From NCBI RefSeq assembly GCF_000333015.1, contig NZ_BANT01000001.1:1-32932 (forward strand): a stretch of 32,932 bases of DNA. Reading direction: 5' to 3'. Every line of letters starts with the position of its first letter. The stretch's first letter is position 1. The notes below the pieces were generated by a model. That model was not told the DNA's origin. It saw nothing but the letters and a program-made list of their open reading frames with translations, and did not search any database. Shown here piece by piece: positions 17,013 to 24,355 of this stretch. Both the position numbers and the translations under genes were made by a program. The DNA is from Gordonia hirsuta DSM 44140 = NBRC 16056 (GTDB taxonomy: Bacteria > Actinomycetota > Actinomycetes > Mycobacteriales > Mycobacteriaceae).

Positions 17013-17038
17013 GGAGAACTACAAGGAGAACTGTTTCC

Positions 17039-17617
17039 GTGGCGAAACACCGTATCGAACAGTCCACCGGCGCCGCTAAGGCCGCCAAGACCGCCGTCGT
17101 CGCCGGCTCGATCGCCGTGGGCTCGCTTGCGCTGGCCGCCGGCCCGGCCGACGCCGCGCCGATCTCGGTCCCGGGTGTGGGCAACTTTGACCTGCCCGGC
17201 GTGAACGAGAACCAGATTCCGCCGCAGTTCAAGCAGGGCAATAACGACGGCGGTCTGCTCAAGACGCAGGCGAGCCGCGGTGAGCGTGCCCTGCGCGCTG
17301 CCGAGTCCAAGATCGGCTCGCCGTACTCCTACGGTGCCGCCGGCCCCAACGCCTTCGACTGCTCCGGTCTGACGAGCTGGGCCTACAAGCAGGCCGGCAA
17401 GACCATCCCGCGCGACAGCTACGGCCAGCTCGGCGGTGGCCAGCGGGTCAACTCGCTCGCCGAGGCCAAGCGCGGCGACATCCTGATCTTCAACGGTGGC
17501 GGGCACGCCGGCATCTATGCCGGTAACGGCATGTTCGTCCACTCCTCGACCTACGGTGTGCCGGTCAAGCGCGATAAGGTCAAGGCCTGGTCGCTGACCG
17601 GAATCCGCCGCTACTGA
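17039..17617 (+). CDS. Secreted NlpC/P60 cell-wall hydrolase under riboswitch control
   Basis: The 192-residue protein has a signal peptide (hydrophobic ~18-36, likely cleavage after PADA near 39), a short linker and a C-terminal NlpC/P60 domain (~80-192). The catalytic triad is visible: Cys108 in FDCSGLTSWAY, His156 in GGGHAGIYAG and His168 in FVHSSTYG. Enzymes of this family cut D-Glu/iGln-diaminopimelate bonds in peptidoglycan stems. GTG start, with AAGGAG ten bases upstream, follows the c-di-AMP riboswitch. It is shorter than RipA/RipC types and has no coiled-coil regulatory domain. A strong hairpin separates it from the next hydrolase gene, with which it shares a 26-base identical stretch around the active site. 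Confidence 0.92.
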   Translation: MAKHRIEQSTGAAKAAKTAVVAGSIAVGSLALAAGPADAAPISVPGVGNFDLPGVNENQIPPQFKQGNNDGGLLKTQASRGERALRAAESKIGSPYSYGAAGPNAFDCSGLTSWAYKQAGKTIPRDSYGQLGGGQRVNSLAEAKRGDILIFNGGGHAGIYAGNGMFVHSSTYGVPVKRDKVKAWSLTGIRRY

Positions 17618-17635
17618 GCGGATTGATCAACTTCT

Positions 17636-17676
17636 CGTCAGGCGAGTCGCGCGATGATCGCGCGACTCGCCTGACG
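17636..17676 (+). terminator. Perfect 19-bp hairpin between the two hydrolase genes
   Basis: Bases 17636-17654 pair perfectly with 17658-17676 around the three-base loop TGA. The stem contains GGCGAGTCGCGCGA and its complement. It begins 18 bases after a stop codon. No T-run follows, so this is an I-shaped, actinobacterial type of terminator. Perfect symmetry also makes it a possible bidirectional signal. Confidence 0.8.
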
Positions 17677-17702
17677 GTTCGGTAGGAACTGGTTTCTTCA
17701 CG

Positions 17703-18752
17703 ATGCGAACCTCAGACTCTCTTCGGTTGCGGATGCGGCGGATCGTCTCGATCTCGGCCGCCCTGACGGTGGCTGCCACGGTGGCAGTCGCCCAGCCGCC
17801 GGTGGCCCAGGGCGAACCGCGCAACGCCCAGCAGGTGCTGGCGCGCTATAAGCAGTTATCGATCCAGGCCGAGAAGTCGGCCGAGGCGATGAACCAGGCG
17901 CAGGTCGAATACGATACGCAGCGCAAGACCGTCGCCCAACAGAAGAAACTGGCCGGCGCCGCTCAGGCGCGGCTGGCCAAAGCCGATAAGCAGATGGCTG
18001 CGTCACAGACCAAGGTCGACGCGCTGGCCCGGGCGAGCGCTCGCGGAGCCAAGGTGAACCGGCTCTACGCGATGTTGGTCAGCGACTCTCCGCAGAATCT
18101 GCTGGACAACATGACCGATCTGGAGATGGTGTCGCGTCAGGCCGCCGCCGATCTGCGCACCATCCGCACCAGTGCCACCGAGGCCACCAAAGCCAAGAAC
18201 GCGGCCGAGAAGAGCGCGGCCACGGCCGCCAGCGCGGTCAAAGATGCCGAACGCAAGCGCGCTGAGCTGCAGAACAAGCAGTCCAAGCTGCAGTTGGAAG
18301 CGGTCTCCATCCGCGCCATCTACAAGTCGATGACCGGCCAGGAACTGGCGGCGCTGCGCGGCCCGAAGTACAACTTCGACCCTAAATCCGTCCCCAAGGG
18401 CACCGCACCGGCGCTCGTGGCGGTGCAGGCCGCGCTGACCCGCATCGGCGACCCCTATGTCTGGGGGGCGACCGGACCGGACCAGTTCGACTGCTCGGGT
18501 CTGATGGTGTGGGCCTACAAGCAGGCCGGCAAGACTCTGCCGCGCACCAGCCAGGCGCAGCTGGGCGGGGGCACCCCGGTGGCCCGCGATGACCTCAAGC
18601 CCGGCGATCTGATCATCTACTACCCGGACGCCCACCACGTCGGCATGTACGTCGGCGACGGCTACGTGGTGCACGCCTCCACCTTCGGGGTCCCCGTTGC
18701 CGTGGTTCCGATCGATAAGGGCGGTCCCTTCAACTCGGCACGACGGTACTGA
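17703..18752 (+). CDS. ripC: NlpC/P60 peptidoglycan hydrolase with coiled-coil domain (RipC-like)
   Basis: The 349-residue secreted protein has a signal sequence (hydrophobic ~14-30), a long coiled-coil region (~40-210, rich in Ala/Lys/Gln/Glu heptads such as ELQNKQSKLQLEAV), a linker and a C-terminal NlpC/P60 domain (~235-349). The catalytic residues are Cys264 (FDCSGLMVWAY), His312 (DAHHVGMYVG) and His324 (VVHASTFG). This is the layout of M. tuberculosis RipC (Rv2190c), a D,L-endopeptidase whose coiled coil is thought to be activated by FtsEX. ATG 17703 has AGGAAC about 14 bases upstream, rather far; an ATG at 17733 is an alternative. It is followed after one base by the lipoprotein peptidase gene. 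Confidence 0.9.
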   Translation: MRTSDSLRLRMRRIVSISAALTVAATVAVAQPPVAQGEPRNAQQVLARYKQLSIQAEKSAEAMNQAQVEYDTQRKTVAQQKKLAGAAQARLAKADKQMAASQTKVDALARASARGAKVNRLYAMLVSDSPQNLLDNMTDLEMVSRQAAADLRTIRTSATEATKAKNAAEKSAATAASAVKDAERKRAELQNKQSKLQLEAVSIRAIYKSMTGQELAALRGPKYNFDPKSVPKGTAPALVAVQAALTRIGDPYVWGATGPDQFDCSGLMVWAYKQAGKTLPRTSQAQLGGGTPVARDDLKPGDLIIYYPDAHHVGMYVGDGYVVHASTFGVPVAVVPIDKGGPFNSARRY

Positions 18753-18753
18753 G

Positions 18754-20370
18754 TTGCGCCGCGCGGTCGGCACGGGTCTGGCCGTCGTCCTGCTCGCCGG
18801 CGGGGCGGCAGCATGCGGAAGTGACGATCCCGCACCGACGGCCCCGACGGCCTCGACCATCTTCTCCACGCCGCCCAGCGTGTACGAGGAACAACGTGCC
18901 GAGGGCGTCAGTGCCTTACTCGACGCCCTACCCGACGCTTTGACCAGTGCCGATAAGGGCGCACTCGATGCGCTCATCGACCCCCTGGCGACCGCGGATT
19001 TCCGGCGCACCTGGCAGCTGGCGCGGGCTAATCTGGGGCCGACCCCACCGGCGGCGCGCCGGTCGGACAGCGTCGTGCCGTCCTCGCCCGAAGCCGGCGC
19101 ACCGTCGGCGGCCACCGGTGCGCAGAACCCGCCTTCACGACCGTCCTCGGCACCGGCCGGTTCGCCCTCGCGCGGGCGCAATCTGGTTCTCAAAGACCTC
19201 AGCTACCGGCTGGCGATGAATTCGGGGCCGGACCGCCTGATCGGCGGCGCCCTGGGGGTGCAGTTGACCGAAGCCGGCAGCTCCGACAGTTGGGTCTCGG
19301 AGGTGACGCTGAGCTACGCGCTCGGCGGTGCCGCCCGGCCCGGGGTCGACGAGGCCGTCATCGAGGTACCGATGATGCTGGCGTTCAGCCGGTACGACGA
19401 CGAGTGGAAGCTGCTGGGCGACGGTTCGGTCGCTCCCGATCCGGCCGTCACCCCGGGGGAGACCACCGCCCCCGGCGAACCGGTGCCGTGGACGTTCAGC
19501 GGTCTGCGTGCCCGTGATGTGCGCACCGCCGGCGGCGCGTCGGCGGTGTTGTCGTATCCGGGCACCGAGCGCACCGTCGGTGCGGTCGGGACAGAGCTGG
19601 CGTCGGCGGTCTCGGCGGTGAGCCGGTTCTGGGGCCAGGACTGGTCGCAGCAGGCCGTGGTGGTGGCCACCGCGACCGATGAGCAGTTCGCTGCGCTGAC
19701 CCGCACCCGGCACGGAAGCACCTCCGCGGCGGCTGCGGCGAGCGTCTTCTCCCGGATCGACTCCGGCAGCAAGACCGTGGTGGGGCAGCGGATCGTGCTG
19801 GCGCCGGCGGCCCGGCAGCTCTCGCAGGCCGGTATCGCGGTGATCCTGCGCCACGAGCTGTTCCATGTGGCGGCGCGCCTGGCCACCGCCGAAGAAGCGC
19901 CGATGTGGCTGACCGAGGGCGTCGCTGAATACGTGGGACGGCGCGGGACCACCGCCGTACCGGGCAGCGGTGCGCGCAGCACCGAACGCAGCAGCGCCGC
20001 CCCCGGCGCCTCGCGCAGCCCGGGTAGACCCGTCGAAGAGCAGCCGGCGGAGACCGGGGACGAGCTGACCGATGTGGCCCCCGAACTGGCGGTGCAGGTC
20101 GCGGCCGGGCGCCTGCCCACCGATCTGCCCGCCGACAACGATTTCGCCGTCGACACCGCACAGGCGCGGTTGGCGTACCAGACAGCCTGGTCGTTCGCCG
20201 CGTTCGTCGCCGATACCTACGGGCCGGACCGGCTCAAGCAGATGTACCTGGCGGTGGCCCAGGGCGGTGACGAGCCGGCGACGGCGAAGGCCCTGCAGCA
20301 GACACTGGGGGCCTCCAAGAAGCAGCTGATCACCGAGTGGCAGCGCTGGCTCAGGCAGGAGGTGCGCTGA
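18754..20370 (+). CDS. Putative lipoprotein zinc metallopeptidase (gluzincin type)
   Basis: The 538-residue product starts at a TTG one base after the ripC stop, giving MRRAVGTGLAVVLLAGGAAAC, a signal peptide with lipobox AAAC (lipidated Cys near 21). After a Pro/Ser-rich linker (~97-145) comes an NTF2- or TIM44-like beta region (~150-235) and then a peptidase domain. HELFH (367-371) followed 17 residues later by Glu388 in WLTEGVAEY is a zinc site of the gluzincin or 'peptidase MA' kind. A second low-complexity insert (~397-435) splits the peptidase from its C-terminal helical part. It overlaps pimB' by one base (TGATG). Substrate unknown; linkage to a wall hydrolase suggests envelope proteolysis, which is inference. 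Confidence 0.78.
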   Translation: MRRAVGTGLAVVLLAGGAAACGSDDPAPTAPTASTIFSTPPSVYEEQRAEGVSALLDALPDALTSADKGALDALIDPLATADFRRTWQLARANLGPTPPAARRSDSVVPSSPEAGAPSAATGAQNPPSRPSSAPAGSPSRGRNLVLKDLSYRLAMNSGPDRLIGGALGVQLTEAGSSDSWVSEVTLSYALGGAARPGVDEAVIEVPMMLAFSRYDDEWKLLGDGSVAPDPAVTPGETTAPGEPVPWTFSGLRARDVRTAGGASAVLSYPGTERTVGAVGTELASAVSAVSRFWGQDWSQQAVVVATATDEQFAALTRTRHGSTSAAAAASVFSRIDSGSKTVVGQRIVLAPAARQLSQAGIAVILRHELFHVAARLATAEEAPMWLTEGVAEYVGRRGTTAVPGSGARSTERSSAAPGASRSPGRPVEEQPAETGDELTDVAPELAVQVAAGRLPTDLPADNDFAVDTAQARLAYQTAWSFAAFVADTYGPDRLKQMYLAVAQGGDEPATAKALQQTLGASKKQLITEWQRWLRQEVR

Positions 20371-21488
20371 TGCATCGGACGCTGTTGCTGACGAATGATT
20401 TCCCGCCGCGCCCGGGCGGGATCCAGTCGTACCTGGAGAATCTGCTGGCCCATCTGCCCGCCGAGGACGTGATCGTCTACGCCCCGCGCTGGAAGGGGTG
20501 CGAGGACTACGACGCGGCCGCGCCGTACCGGATCGTGCGGCATCCGAGCACCCTGATGCTGCCTGACGTGGCCGTCGCCCGCCGTGCGGCGAAGCTGGTG
20601 CGCGAGAACGAGATCCACACCGTCTGGTTCGGCGCCGCCGCGCCGCTGGCGGTTCTGGGTCCGGTGCTGCGTCAGGCCGGAGCCCAGCGCATCGTCGCCA
20701 GCACCCACGGCCACGAGGTCGGCTGGTCGATGCTGCCGGGTTCGCGTCAAGTGCTGCGCATCATCGGCGAGACCGCCGATGTGATCACCTACGTCAGCCG
20801 GTACACGCGGCGGCGATTCTCCTCGGCGTTCGGCCGGTGGGCTGCGCTGGAGTACCTGCCGTGCGGGGTCGACGTCGACCGGTTCGCCCCGGATCCGGTT
20901 GCCCGCCAAGAACTTCGGGACCGGCACGGGCTCGGGGAGCGGCCGGTGGTGCTGTGTCTTTCCCGCCTGGTTCCGCGCAAGGGCCAGGATGTGCTGATCA
21001 AGGCGCTACCGCAGCTGCTGGCCGCCGATCCGCAGGTGCATCTGATGATCGTGGGCGGGGGCCCCTATGCCGATCGGCTCAAGGCGCTGACCGCCGCGAC
21101 CGGGGTGGCCGAGCACGTGACGTTCACCGGCTCGGTGCCGGCTGACGAGCTGCCCGGCTACCACGCGATGGCTGACGTCTTCGCCATGCCCACCCGCACG
21201 CGCGGCGGGGGACTGGATGTGGAGGGCCTGGGCATCGTCTTTCTGGAGGCCTCGGCCTCGGGGGTACCGGTGGTGGCCGGCGACTCCGGCGGCGCGCCGG
21301 AGACGGTGCAGGACGGGAAGACCGGCCTGGTGGTCGACGGCCGCGATGTGGAGGCGGTGGCCTCGGCGGTGATCGAGCTGCTCGGCGACCCCGAACGCGC
21401 CCGGCGGATGGGGGCGGCTGGCCGGGAATGGACCGTCGGCAACTGGCAGTGGAAGCACCAGGCCGCCCGACTGGCGCAGCTGCTCTGA
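20370..21488 (+). CDS. pimB: GDP-mannose-dependent phosphatidylinositol monomannoside mannosyltransferase PimB'
   Basis: The 372-residue GT4 (GT-B fold) enzyme adds the second mannose to phosphatidylinositol monomannoside at the inner face of the membrane, leading to PIMs and lipoarabinomannan-type glycolipids. Features are the N-terminal NDFPPRPGGIQSYLENL loop (9-25), THGHEVGW, LPCGVDVDRFAP, the nucleotide-sugar region LSRLVPRKGQDVLI, and the EX7E motif in EGLGIVFLEA. The absence of a signal or membrane helix fits a peripheral enzyme. The ATG at 20370 overlaps the preceding stop (TGATG) and is preceded by AGGAGG. Placement between ripC and fadD15 agrees with M. tuberculosis pimB' (Rv2188c). 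Confidence 0.9.
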   Translation: MHRTLLLTNDFPPRPGGIQSYLENLLAHLPAEDVIVYAPRWKGCEDYDAAAPYRIVRHPSTLMLPDVAVARRAAKLVRENEIHTVWFGAAAPLAVLGPVLRQAGAQRIVASTHGHEVGWSMLPGSRQVLRIIGETADVITYVSRYTRRRFSSAFGRWAALEYLPCGVDVDRFAPDPVARQELRDRHGLGERPVVLCLSRLVPRKGQDVLIKALPQLLAADPQVHLMIVGGGPYADRLKALTAATGVAEHVTFTGSVPADELPGYHAMADVFAMPTRTRGGGLDVEGLGIVFLEASASGVPVVAGDSGGAPETVQDGKTGLVVDGRDVEAVASAVIELLGDPERARRMGAAGREWTVGNWQWKHQAARLAQLL

Positions 21489-21490
21489 GC

Positions 21491-21507
21491 GTCCCCGGAT
21501 TGGGGAC
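21491..21507. terminator. Small hairpin between convergent pimB' and fadD15
   Basis: GTCCCC (21491-21496) and GGGGAC (21502-21507) form a six-base-pair stem with a five-base loop just after the pimB' stop. It is weak and lacks a T-run. The rest of the 81-base gap shows nothing else. Confidence 0.35.
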
Positions 21508-21569
21508 AGCCTGCCAGAGACAGCCGCACCGGCCGGGCGGCCTGATTTCGGCTCACCCGCGGCGGCGAC

Positions 21570-23381
21570 TCACCTGCGGTAGATCTTCTCGATCTGCTGC
21601 GAATACTTCTCGGCGACGACCTTGCGCTTGACCTTCAGGGTCGGGGTCAGCTCGCCGGTCTCTTCGGTGAAGTCGTCCCAGAGGATGCGGAACTTCTTGA
21701 TCGCCTCGGCATGGGAGACGGTCGCATTGGCTTCGTCGATGGCCGCCTGCAGTTCGGCGTGCAGATCGGCGTCCTTGACCAGCTGCCGGATATGGGTCTG
21801 CGGATCCTTGCCGTTGCGCTCGAGCCAGCCGGGGATCTGTTCGGCATCGAGAGTGATCAGGGTACCGATGAACGGCTCCTTGTCGCCGACCACCATCGCC
21901 TGGGAGATCATCGGATGCGCGCGCATGATGTCCTCCAGCGGTGCGGGGGACACGTTCTTGCCGCCTGCGGTGACGATGATCTCCTTTTTGCGGCCGGTGA
22001 TCCGCAGGAAACCGTCCTCGTCGAGCGAGCCCAGGTCACCGGTGTGGAACCAGCCGTCGGTGATGGCTTCGGCGGTGGCCTCGTCGTTGCGCCAGTAACC
22101 GCCGAAGACCACGGCGCCGTTGAGCATGACCTCGCCGTCGGGGGCGATCCGGACCGCGTTGCCGGGGATCGGCCGGCCGACGGTGCCCATCCGGACCTCG
22201 GCCGGGGTGTTGACCGTGATCGCCGCGGTGGTCTCGGTGAGGCCGTAGCCCTCGTAGACCGGGATGCCCACGCCGCGGAAGAAGTGGCCGAGCCGGGCGC
22301 CCAGCGGAGCGCCGCCGGAGATCGCCAGTTCGCACTGCCCGCCCAGGGCGGCGGTGAGCTTGGAGTAGACGAGGCGGTCGTACAGCTTGTGCCGCAGCTG
22401 CAGGACCTTGCCGACCGAGCCGTCGTCGAGAGCCTTGGAGTACTGGATCGCGGTGGTCGCGGCCCGGTCGAAGATCTTGCCCTTGACCGGTGAATCGTCG
22501 TACGCCTTCTGCCGGGCCGAGTTGTACACCTTCTCGAACACGCGCGGCACCGACAAGATCAGCGACGGACGGAAGACCTCGAAGGTGGGCAGCAGGTTCG
22601 CGATATCAGCGGTATACCCGACGGCCACACCGGCTTCGATGGCGATCAGGTTGACCCCGCGTGCCAGCACGTGCGCCATCGGCAGGAACAGCAGCAGTCG
22701 CTTGCCCGGGCCCAGCAGATCGGCGAGCGACGAGTCCAGGACGCCGCCGACCTCGCCGAGGAGGTTCGAGTGGTAGAGCATGACGCCCTTGGGGCGCCCG
22801 GTGGTCCCCGAGGTGTAGATCAGCGTGGCCGGGGAATCGGCGCGCAGGGAACGACGCCGGGCTTCCAGTTCGGCGTCGGTGACCTCGGTACCGGCCTGGG
22901 TGAGCTGTTCGATCAGGCCCGGTCCGTCGGTCTGGTCGATGGTGAAGACCGTGGTGGCGGCGGTGACGTGGGAGACCTCGTCGAGCAGCTTCCGCTTGCC
23001 CTCGTTCTCCACGATGATGGCCACCGCTGCGGAGTCCTCCATGATCCAGTCGATCTGCGGACCGGAGGAGGAGTCGTAGATCGGGACCGGGGTGGCACCG
23101 GTGCTCCAGATCGCGAAGTCGAGCAGAGTCCACTCCAGGCGGGTCGCCGACATCAGCGCCACCCGGTCGCCGACGTTGATGCCCGAGGCGATCAGGCCCT
23201 TGGCCAGATCGCGGACCCGCTGCGCGGCGTCGGCGGAACTGATCGGCGCCCACTCGCCGTCCCCGGTGTCGTACAGGAACATCGGCCGGTCGGGCTGGGC
23301 GGCTGCGGCGTCGAAGAGGACGTCGGTCGCATTGCGCTCCGGGGGAGTGGTGAACTTGGCGGGTACGCGGCATTCGGCCAT
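21570..23381 (-). CDS. fadD15: Long-chain fatty-acid-CoA ligase (FadD15-like)
   Basis: The 603-residue enzyme belongs to the AMP-binding acyl-CoA synthetase family and activates fatty acids to acyl-CoA through an acyl-adenylate. The P-loop-like A3 motif LIYTSGTTGRPKGVM, GYGLTETTAAI, the A7 region WFHTGDLGSLDEDGFLRITG and the C-terminal GRKKEIIVTAGGKNVSP with later LTPTLKVKRK (catalytic lysine region) are all intact. Length equals M. tuberculosis FadD15 (Rv2187, ~600 aa), which sits in the same position. The ATG has AAGGGGA about nine bases upstream. An inverted repeat overlapping a candidate -10 box lies in the promoter (23398-23431). The enzyme probably supplies acyl-CoA for envelope lipids or degradation; specificity is unknown. 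Confidence 0.92.
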   Translation of the reverse strand: MAECRVPAKFTTPPERNATDVLFDAAAAQPDRPMFLYDTGDGEWAPISSADAAQRVRDLAKGLIASGINVGDRVALMSATRLEWTLLDFAIWSTGATPVPIYDSSSGPQIDWIMEDSAAVAIIVENEGKRKLLDEVSHVTAATTVFTIDQTDGPGLIEQLTQAGTEVTDAELEARRRSLRADSPATLIYTSGTTGRPKGVMLYHSNLLGEVGGVLDSSLADLLGPGKRLLLFLPMAHVLARGVNLIAIEAGVAVGYTADIANLLPTFEVFRPSLILSVPRVFEKVYNSARQKAYDDSPVKGKIFDRAATTAIQYSKALDDGSVGKVLQLRHKLYDRLVYSKLTAALGGQCELAISGGAPLGARLGHFFRGVGIPVYEGYGLTETTAAITVNTPAEVRMGTVGRPIPGNAVRIAPDGEVMLNGAVVFGGYWRNDEATAEAITDGWFHTGDLGSLDEDGFLRITGRKKEIIVTAGGKNVSPAPLEDIMRAHPMISQAMVVGDKEPFIGTLITLDAEQIPGWLERNGKDPQTHIRQLVKDADLHAELQAAIDEANATVSHAEAIKKFRILWDDFTEETGELTPTLKVKRKVVAEKYSQQIEKIYRR

Positions 23382-23397
23382 GCGAGTAATCCCCTTC

Positions 23398-23431
23398 GTG
23401 AAGTGTTCGGCCAGTGTCTGACTTCACTGTA
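23398..23431 (-). promoter_or_regulatory. Candidate promoter and operator of fadD15
   Basis: GTGAAGT (23398-23404) and ACTTCAC (23421-23427) form a perfect seven-base inverted repeat, 23 bases start to start. On the minus strand a TACAGT -10-like box (23431-23426) overlaps the upstream arm, while the other arm lies in the predicted 5' leader. This layout would suit a dimeric TetR- or GntR-type repressor. No regulator is known. Confidence 0.4.
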
Positions 23432-23505
23432 TCGTGCGTTGCCGGAATTCCCGATCCGGATGGGCGCCTTTCGGTGCCCGGGTGCGATGTGTGATGCTTA
23501 TGGGC

Positions 23506-23925
23506 GTGACGACCATCCAGGTGGCTGACGAGACTTTCGTCGCCGCGGCTCCGTCCCTGGCGGGGGCCGTGGTGCATGATCGTGCGCGCTGGCGCCGCTG
23601 GTTCGGTGACCTGCGGCTGCAGGTCGTCGAAGACCGCGGGGATGCCGGGGTGCGGTGGCAGGTGGCCGGGCCCTTGGAAGGGACCATGGAGATCTGGTGT
23701 GAGCCGGTGCTCGACGGCTTCGTCCTGCACTACTATCTGCACGCCGAACCCACCCGGCCGCTGCCGGGCCAGCCGGCGGCCGCATGGGCGGCCATCGCCG
23801 AGGCCAACAAGGCGCGACGGGTGGCCGGCAAGGAGATGTCGTTCGAAGTGAAGGCATTGCTGGAGGGCGATCGCGAGATCGGGGGGCCGGCCGTCATGGC
23901 GGCGGAGGCGGTGACCGGTGGCTGA
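23506..23925 (+). CDS. SRPBCC-superfamily protein (Rv2186c-like)
   Basis: The 139-residue protein has the strand/helix pattern of a START/Bet v1 (SRPBCC) lipid-binding domain: TTIQVADETFVAAAPSLAGA, then WRRWFGDLRLQVVEDRGDAGVRW, and a terminal helix PAAAWAAIAEANKARRVAGKEM. No signal or membrane segment is present. I take the GTG at 23506 as start because homologous SRPBCC proteins begin at this strand; an ATG six bases upstream (23500) is equally possible. No good Shine-Dalgarno is visible. Its 3' end overlaps the next SRPBCC gene by eight bases, implying a shared operon. From memory M. tuberculosis has the same pair (Rv2186c-Rv2185c). Ligand and function are unknown. Confidence 0.75.
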   Translation: MTTIQVADETFVAAAPSLAGAVVHDRARWRRWFGDLRLQVVEDRGDAGVRWQVAGPLEGTMEIWCEPVLDGFVLHYYLHAEPTRPLPGQPAAAWAAIAEANKARRVAGKEMSFEVKALLEGDREIGGPAVMAAEAVTGG

Positions 23926-24355
23926 CCACACCGAGCGCTCCATCGTGATCGCCGCGGACGTGGCCGACGTCCTCGGAGTGATCGCCGATTTCGATGCCTA
24001 TCCCCTGTGGGTCAACGCCGCTCGCGAGGTGACCGTCCTCGAACGGGATGCGCAGGGCCGGGGTCAGCGCGTGCGATTCGCACTCGATGCCGGGATCCTC
24101 ACCGACACCTATGTCCTGACCTACCAGTGGGCCCCGGACGGGACCGGTGTGTCCTGGCGGCTGGAGTCCAGTGATCTGCAGCGCGACCAGCAGGGCTCGT
24201 ACCGCCTGGAACAGCAGGTTCCCGGTTCGACCAAGGTGACCTACACCCTGATGGTCGACCTGAAGATCCCGATGATCAGCCAGCTCAAGCGGCGCGCAGA
24301 GAAGGCGATCACCGAGGCGGCGCTCTCGGATCTGAAGAAGAGGGTCGAAGACTGA
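23918..24355 (+). CDS. SRPBCC/polyketide cyclase-like protein (Rv2185c-like)
   Basis: The 145-residue protein is a typical SRPBCC member: MADHTERSIVIAADVADVLG, DFDAYPLWVNAAREVTVLE, SWRLESSDLQRDQQGSYRL, then the C-terminal helix ISQLKRRAEKAITEAALSDL. The order matches M. tuberculosis Rv2185c (144 aa) along its whole length. These domains form a hydrophobic cavity and bind lipids or other apolar ligands. GTG start overlapping the previous gene. The TGA stop overlaps the proposed CTG start of the following ArsA-like gene, so four genes from 23506 to 26000 are tightly coupled. Confidence 0.85.
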   Translation: MADHTERSIVIAADVADVLGVIADFDAYPLWVNAAREVTVLERDAQGRGQRVRFALDAGILTDTYVLTYQWAPDGTGVSWRLESSDLQRDQQGSYRLEQQVPGSTKVTYTLMVDLKIPMISQLKRRAEKAITEAALSDLKKRVED

